Source of the DNA: Planctomycetaceae bacterium
GTDB taxonomy: Bacteria; Planctomycetota; Planctomycetia; Pirellulales; Pirellulaceae
Direction: 5' to 3'
NCBI GenBank assembly: GCA_024642765.1
Contig: JAHEAM010000138.1
Coordinates: 1 to 8,998, forward strand
Length of the DNA stretch: 8,998 nucleotides
Shown here: one piece after another, positions 7,601 through 8,998 of the stretch
Position numbering within the stretch: position 1 is the stretch's first letter
How the letters are laid out: each line of letters starts with the position of its first letter
Made by a program: the position numbers and the translations under genes
The notes under the pieces: model-generated
Told to the model about the DNA's origin: nothing
The model's database searches: none
Seen by the model: the letters and a program-made list of their open reading frames with translations, nothing else

Positions 7601-8454
7601 CTACTTTCGCTGCCCATTGCTTTGCGTCTGGACACTTCGGCGCTCGGTTGGTTGGTTGGCTGCGGCAGTGACTCGTTTGCCAAGGAGCGTTTTTCAGGCT
7701 GATTTTTCGCGGCGCGTTGATTCTCATTCGCCACAGTATTGGTTGAAGGGGCAGGGCGTGAACTCGATTCAGCGGGCTCTGTAAATTTCGGTGTCGGGCT
7801 CATGGCACCGCCGGACAGAGCCGTTTCCATGGCTTGTGACCGTTTCGACTCCGATGTCGACTCACTCAACTTGGGAATACTCGACGCAGAATCGACACGG
7901 CGTTCGGTTGTCACATTCGCAACTTGCGTTTGTTGTGAGGCGGGCATGACTTGTTCGGTCGGTTGCTCACGATTCTCAGGCTGACTGCGCTCGTTTTCCT
8001 TTTGTGTTTCCACAGGTGGGCGTTGCTGAACCTTCTTCCAAACCTGAGGGGCATCGCGGCGCTGGACAAGGATGACTTTTTCCGAACGCTTCGGTGCATT
8101 TTGTACGACGTTCTCTTCCGTCGACGAATGAAAGATCATTGTGGAAGCGGCGATAATCAAAAACAGCAAGTGTGCAGCGACGCTACACAACACTGCAAAT
8201 TGCAATCCGCGTCGCAACCATCCGTTTGGGATACGTTGCAAGGCAATGATGGCGGCGATTACCAAAAAGGGCAGGGAAATCAGCGTGCCCCACATCCAAG
8301 GACCTTGCAGTGTCGCAATCACGGCACCTGCCCCCAAAGCACCCGTTAGGCACAGTGCCAATACCACCGGCCAAAACTGGGCATCAATGCCCGTCTCCTT
8401 TGGTAAAGCAATCTTGTGAATGGAATGGCGTTTGGTGGACAACGTTCTGCTCAA
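4678..8454 (-). CDS. TonB/TolA-like membrane protein with long disordered linker and C-terminal squalene-cyclase-type alpha/alpha toroid
   Basis: The predicted protein has 1258 residues. Three hydrophobic helices lie at about 28-49, 54-72 and 84-108. Positive charge in the N-tail and in the loop 74-83 places the N-terminus inside and everything after helix 3 in the periplasm. Helix 3 holds S91-x3-H95, the signature of TonB and TolA transmembrane helices. Residues 142-912 are rich in Ser, Ala, Glu, Gln, Asn, Thr and Pro, with no Cys or Trp and a single Tyr, so probably disordered. Residues 913-1253 form a toroid with QxxxGxW-like repeats: Q927-W933, Q990-G994, Q1047-W1054 and Q1206-W1216. Its end, GGRLYVTAMNLLSLEVDYR (1230-1248), is typical of this class. 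The cyclase acid motif DxDD is reduced to S951-D952-T-A, so terpene cyclisation is doubtful and a binding role is more likely. It follows exbD on the same strand. The start is TTG (8454 or 8442) with no clear ribosome site, because an in-frame stop lies upstream. Confidence 0.85.
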   Translation of the reverse strand: MSRTLSTKRHSIHKIALPKETGIDAQFWPVVLALCLTGALGAGAVIATLQGPWMWGTLISLPFLVIAAIIALQRIPNGWLRRGLQFAVLCSVAAHLLFLIIAASTMIFHSSTEENVVQNAPKRSEKVILVQRRDAPQVWKKVQQRPPVETQKENERSQPENREQPTEQVMPASQQTQVANVTTERRVDSASSIPKLSESTSESKRSQAMETALSGGAMSPTPKFTEPAESSSRPAPSTNTVANENQRAAKNQPEKRSLANESLPQPTNQPSAEVSRRKAMGSESSEALAALATARLRESRTEISQSSVANTPTTIAQPKRSSKTPEANEQTTSIRLANSESRQNNSSEPQPSTSVPTPSSSNATRRQTTSSPAESLVENSANIPRPTRTESQLRYSPASKDVPAQPTAVAAASEPQPKMAETSLTRGVEGGALASESRNLAPGQQPTSGMAPQASTAARRETSQQNQTLMESLTSQQAANVRSSVAKSEQSASAQQVNTTMTAQIRGQREPALETTESSAATQNSSMASAPSQRIASDVGDVILDTGPTKNLNESDLVRAVAAGGGNENLGSFQPENVANESRESSGRSPAVINSQLAANASAPMAQGSESATRNDNPTESNATTDSNRAELAASEASSRELSPAIDDSEGGANAGESQIARRDGAENNDEEENELADFQKQDEPRNGNAESRLSRAAQVQSTVKLAEGRSVSDLGGNGRANAMPSPREGTANDRSLATIQTERVLDQPGIESNSQSSSGGAEVTRTQQNNEPGELLQSAVSRSPGRSSAQTQVSLQPTEVRSEIADVDARGRLRSATTPRSQVLSDRIAGSQRVELSEILGPSGLGEKPSPEAGTPSRPARRDSNVLQNETPNRFVREGRVETPSTRADAVAAKEAFMERTPISGAGGPTTEPSIELGLQFLSRFQKGDGRWILEEFDRDADLHSHQMRSDTAATGLALLAFQGAGYNHREFKYAASMSRAIDWLIEHQESDGCLYVPMDEKSNGTCQLYSHGIATLALTEAYGMTQDSRLQEPCQRALDYIAKTQDPKRGGWRYYADLGRRQSDTSVTGWMMMAMQSGRLAGFQTPKETWDRIGDWLDLARDSRVEGKFRYNPYAPDDREYQREVSPAITGVGVLMRLYSGWNRDDERVQVAADYLLEAMPNQDSSFERDTYHWYYATQVLRHIGGRRWEEWNLTLHPLLVESQIKTSEFAGSWDPYSPVPDRWGHVGGRLYVTAMNLLSLEVDYRLLPLYENTTK

Positions 8455-8500
8455 TCGTCTGAGGACTGTTGGTGCTTGGTCCGAAATTGCGAAACTTCAT
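8384..8500 (-). other. Short ATG reading frame overlapping the start of the toroid gene
   Basis: An ATG at 8500-8498, 20 bases after the exbD stop and preceded by AAGG about 12 nt upstream, opens a 38-codon frame (MKFRNFGPSTNS...). It ends at a TGA at 8384-8386, inside the N-terminal coding part of the large gene and in a different frame. It has better spacing and a better ribosome site than the TTG start used for the large protein. It could be a leader peptide giving translational coupling, the true N-terminus joined by a frameshift or sequence error, or chance. I cannot decide between these. Confidence 0.3.
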
Positions 8501-8520
8501 TTAGCAAAAAAACCTTGGGA

Positions 8521-8934
8521 CTACTGCTCTTCCATCGTTGCTGAATACTGTTGGATGCCGACCTTCTTGCAGAGCGCCATAGCCTGGGCCACCGTCTCCC
8601 AATTGACGCGCCGGTCGGCGCGAATGATTACCGATTGCGACAGCGGGTTCGCCTCATAAGAACGCCGCAACAATTGTTCGACTTGTTCGATTTGGCGAAA
8701 TTCGCCAGCGACGAAAAACCGCCCCTCCGCGTCAATACTCACGATCAATTCTTGGGGTTCGAAAATCGCAGGCAGAGCCTCGCTAACATTAGGGAGGTCT
8801 AAATCCAATTGAGGTTCCTCGTCCGCGATCCGACTGGCAACCAAGAAAAAAATCAATAGCAGGAAAACGCAATCGATCAGCGGTGTGAGGTTTACCGCCG
8901 CTGCAGCTTTGCTTTTGGGTAGTTGAACAGCCAT
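8521..8934 (-). CDS. exbD: ExbD/TolR-family proton-motive-force transducer
   Basis: ExbD/TolR proteins join ExbB/TolQ to form an inner-membrane proton channel that powers TonB- or TolA-type proteins. The 137-residue product has the family's usual length and layout: a short cytoplasmic N-tail, one membrane helix (about 16-36, NLTPLIDCVFLLLIFFLVAS) and a periplasmic domain (about 37-137). Asp21 in the helix matches the essential proton-carrying Asp25 of E. coli ExbD. The C-terminal SVIIRADRRVNWETVAQAM pattern is also typical. The ATG at 8934 gives the natural N-terminus. It is the first complete gene of the right-hand minus-strand cluster, 66 bases before the TTG of the toroid protein, its likely partner. 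ExbD is called rather than TolR only by general family habit; the two cannot be separated here. Confidence 0.94.
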   Translation of the reverse strand: MAVQLPKSKAAAAVNLTPLIDCVFLLLIFFLVASRIADEEPQLDLDLPNVSEALPAIFEPQELIVSIDAEGRFFVAGEFRQIEQVEQLLRRSYEANPLSQSVIIRADRRVNWETVAQAMALCKKVGIQQYSATMEEQ

Positions 8935-8936
8935 TG

Positions 8937-8948
8937 TAGAATATTCTA
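8937..8948. repeat. Perfect 12-bp AT-rich palindrome TAGAATATTCTA just upstream of exbD
   Basis: The palindrome ends 2 bases before the exbD start codon, in the position of a ribosome binding site, and no Shine-Dalgarno sequence is visible there. It is a candidate operator or a short stem affecting initiation. A 12-base perfect palindrome can also arise by chance in AT-rich spacers. Confidence 0.35.
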
Positions 8949-8998
8949 AAAAATTATGTTGGAAGAAACTAAGGGCTCGAACTTATCGCACGCGGCCC

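Noticed and set aside
5719..8031. DNA tandem repeats within the linker
   Set aside because: Short peptide patterns such as ANES or SES recur, but I see no regular period or repeated DNA unit. Biased composition explains them.
8983..8998. Possible last codons of an ExbB/TolQ gene (GGC CGC GTG CGA TAA on the minus strand)
   Set aside because: A stop codon at 8985-8983 would fit the end of an upstream partner gene 48 bases before exbD, but four codons cannot identify a gene, so no feature is claimed.

Overview
The window looks like a planctomycete chromosome, probably a Pirellula/Rhodopirellula-type member. This is inferred from the pairing of ExbD with a very long 'prenyltransferase/squalene-oxidase repeat' protein, GTG and TTG starts, few clear Shine-Dalgarno sites, moderate GC content and divergent TolC-like lipoproteins. 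It is not proven by a marker gene. There is no rRNA, tRNA, insertion sequence, CRISPR array or phage gene. No gene-free stretch reaches 300 bases; the longest, 3075-3357, holds divergent regulatory sequence.

Left block (1-3140, minus strand): an iron-sulfur cluster assembly operon read right to left. It runs from a SufR-type Fe-S-sensing repressor (2391-3074) to the SufC ATPase (1483-2310) and the SufB scaffold (1-1424). SufB runs off the left edge with only its last base or so and the stop missing. SufD and SufS would be expected beyond the edge. A candidate promoter and a perfect dyad over the sufR ribosome binding site suggest autoregulation.

Middle (3219-4638, plus strand): a single gene divergent from sufR. 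It encodes a lipoprotein that resembles the helical parts of TolC-family outer-membrane efflux proteins, but the segments that normally form the beta-barrel seem too short or absent.

Right block (4678-8998, minus strand): ExbD (8521-8934) is followed by a 1258-residue protein (4678-8454). That protein has three N-terminal membrane helices, the third carrying the S-x3-H signature of TonB/TolA. Next comes a roughly 780-residue disordered linker, then a C-terminal alpha/alpha toroid of the squalene-cyclase/prenyltransferase fold. The topology places linker and toroid in the periplasm. The whole resembles a TonB/TolA energy transducer whose C-terminal domain has been replaced by a toroid, driven by an ExbB/ExbD motor. 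This is the most unusual content of the window. The ExbB/TolQ partner would lie just past the right edge, since only about 50 bases remain upstream of exbD. The translation start of the transducer is uncertain and is discussed separately.
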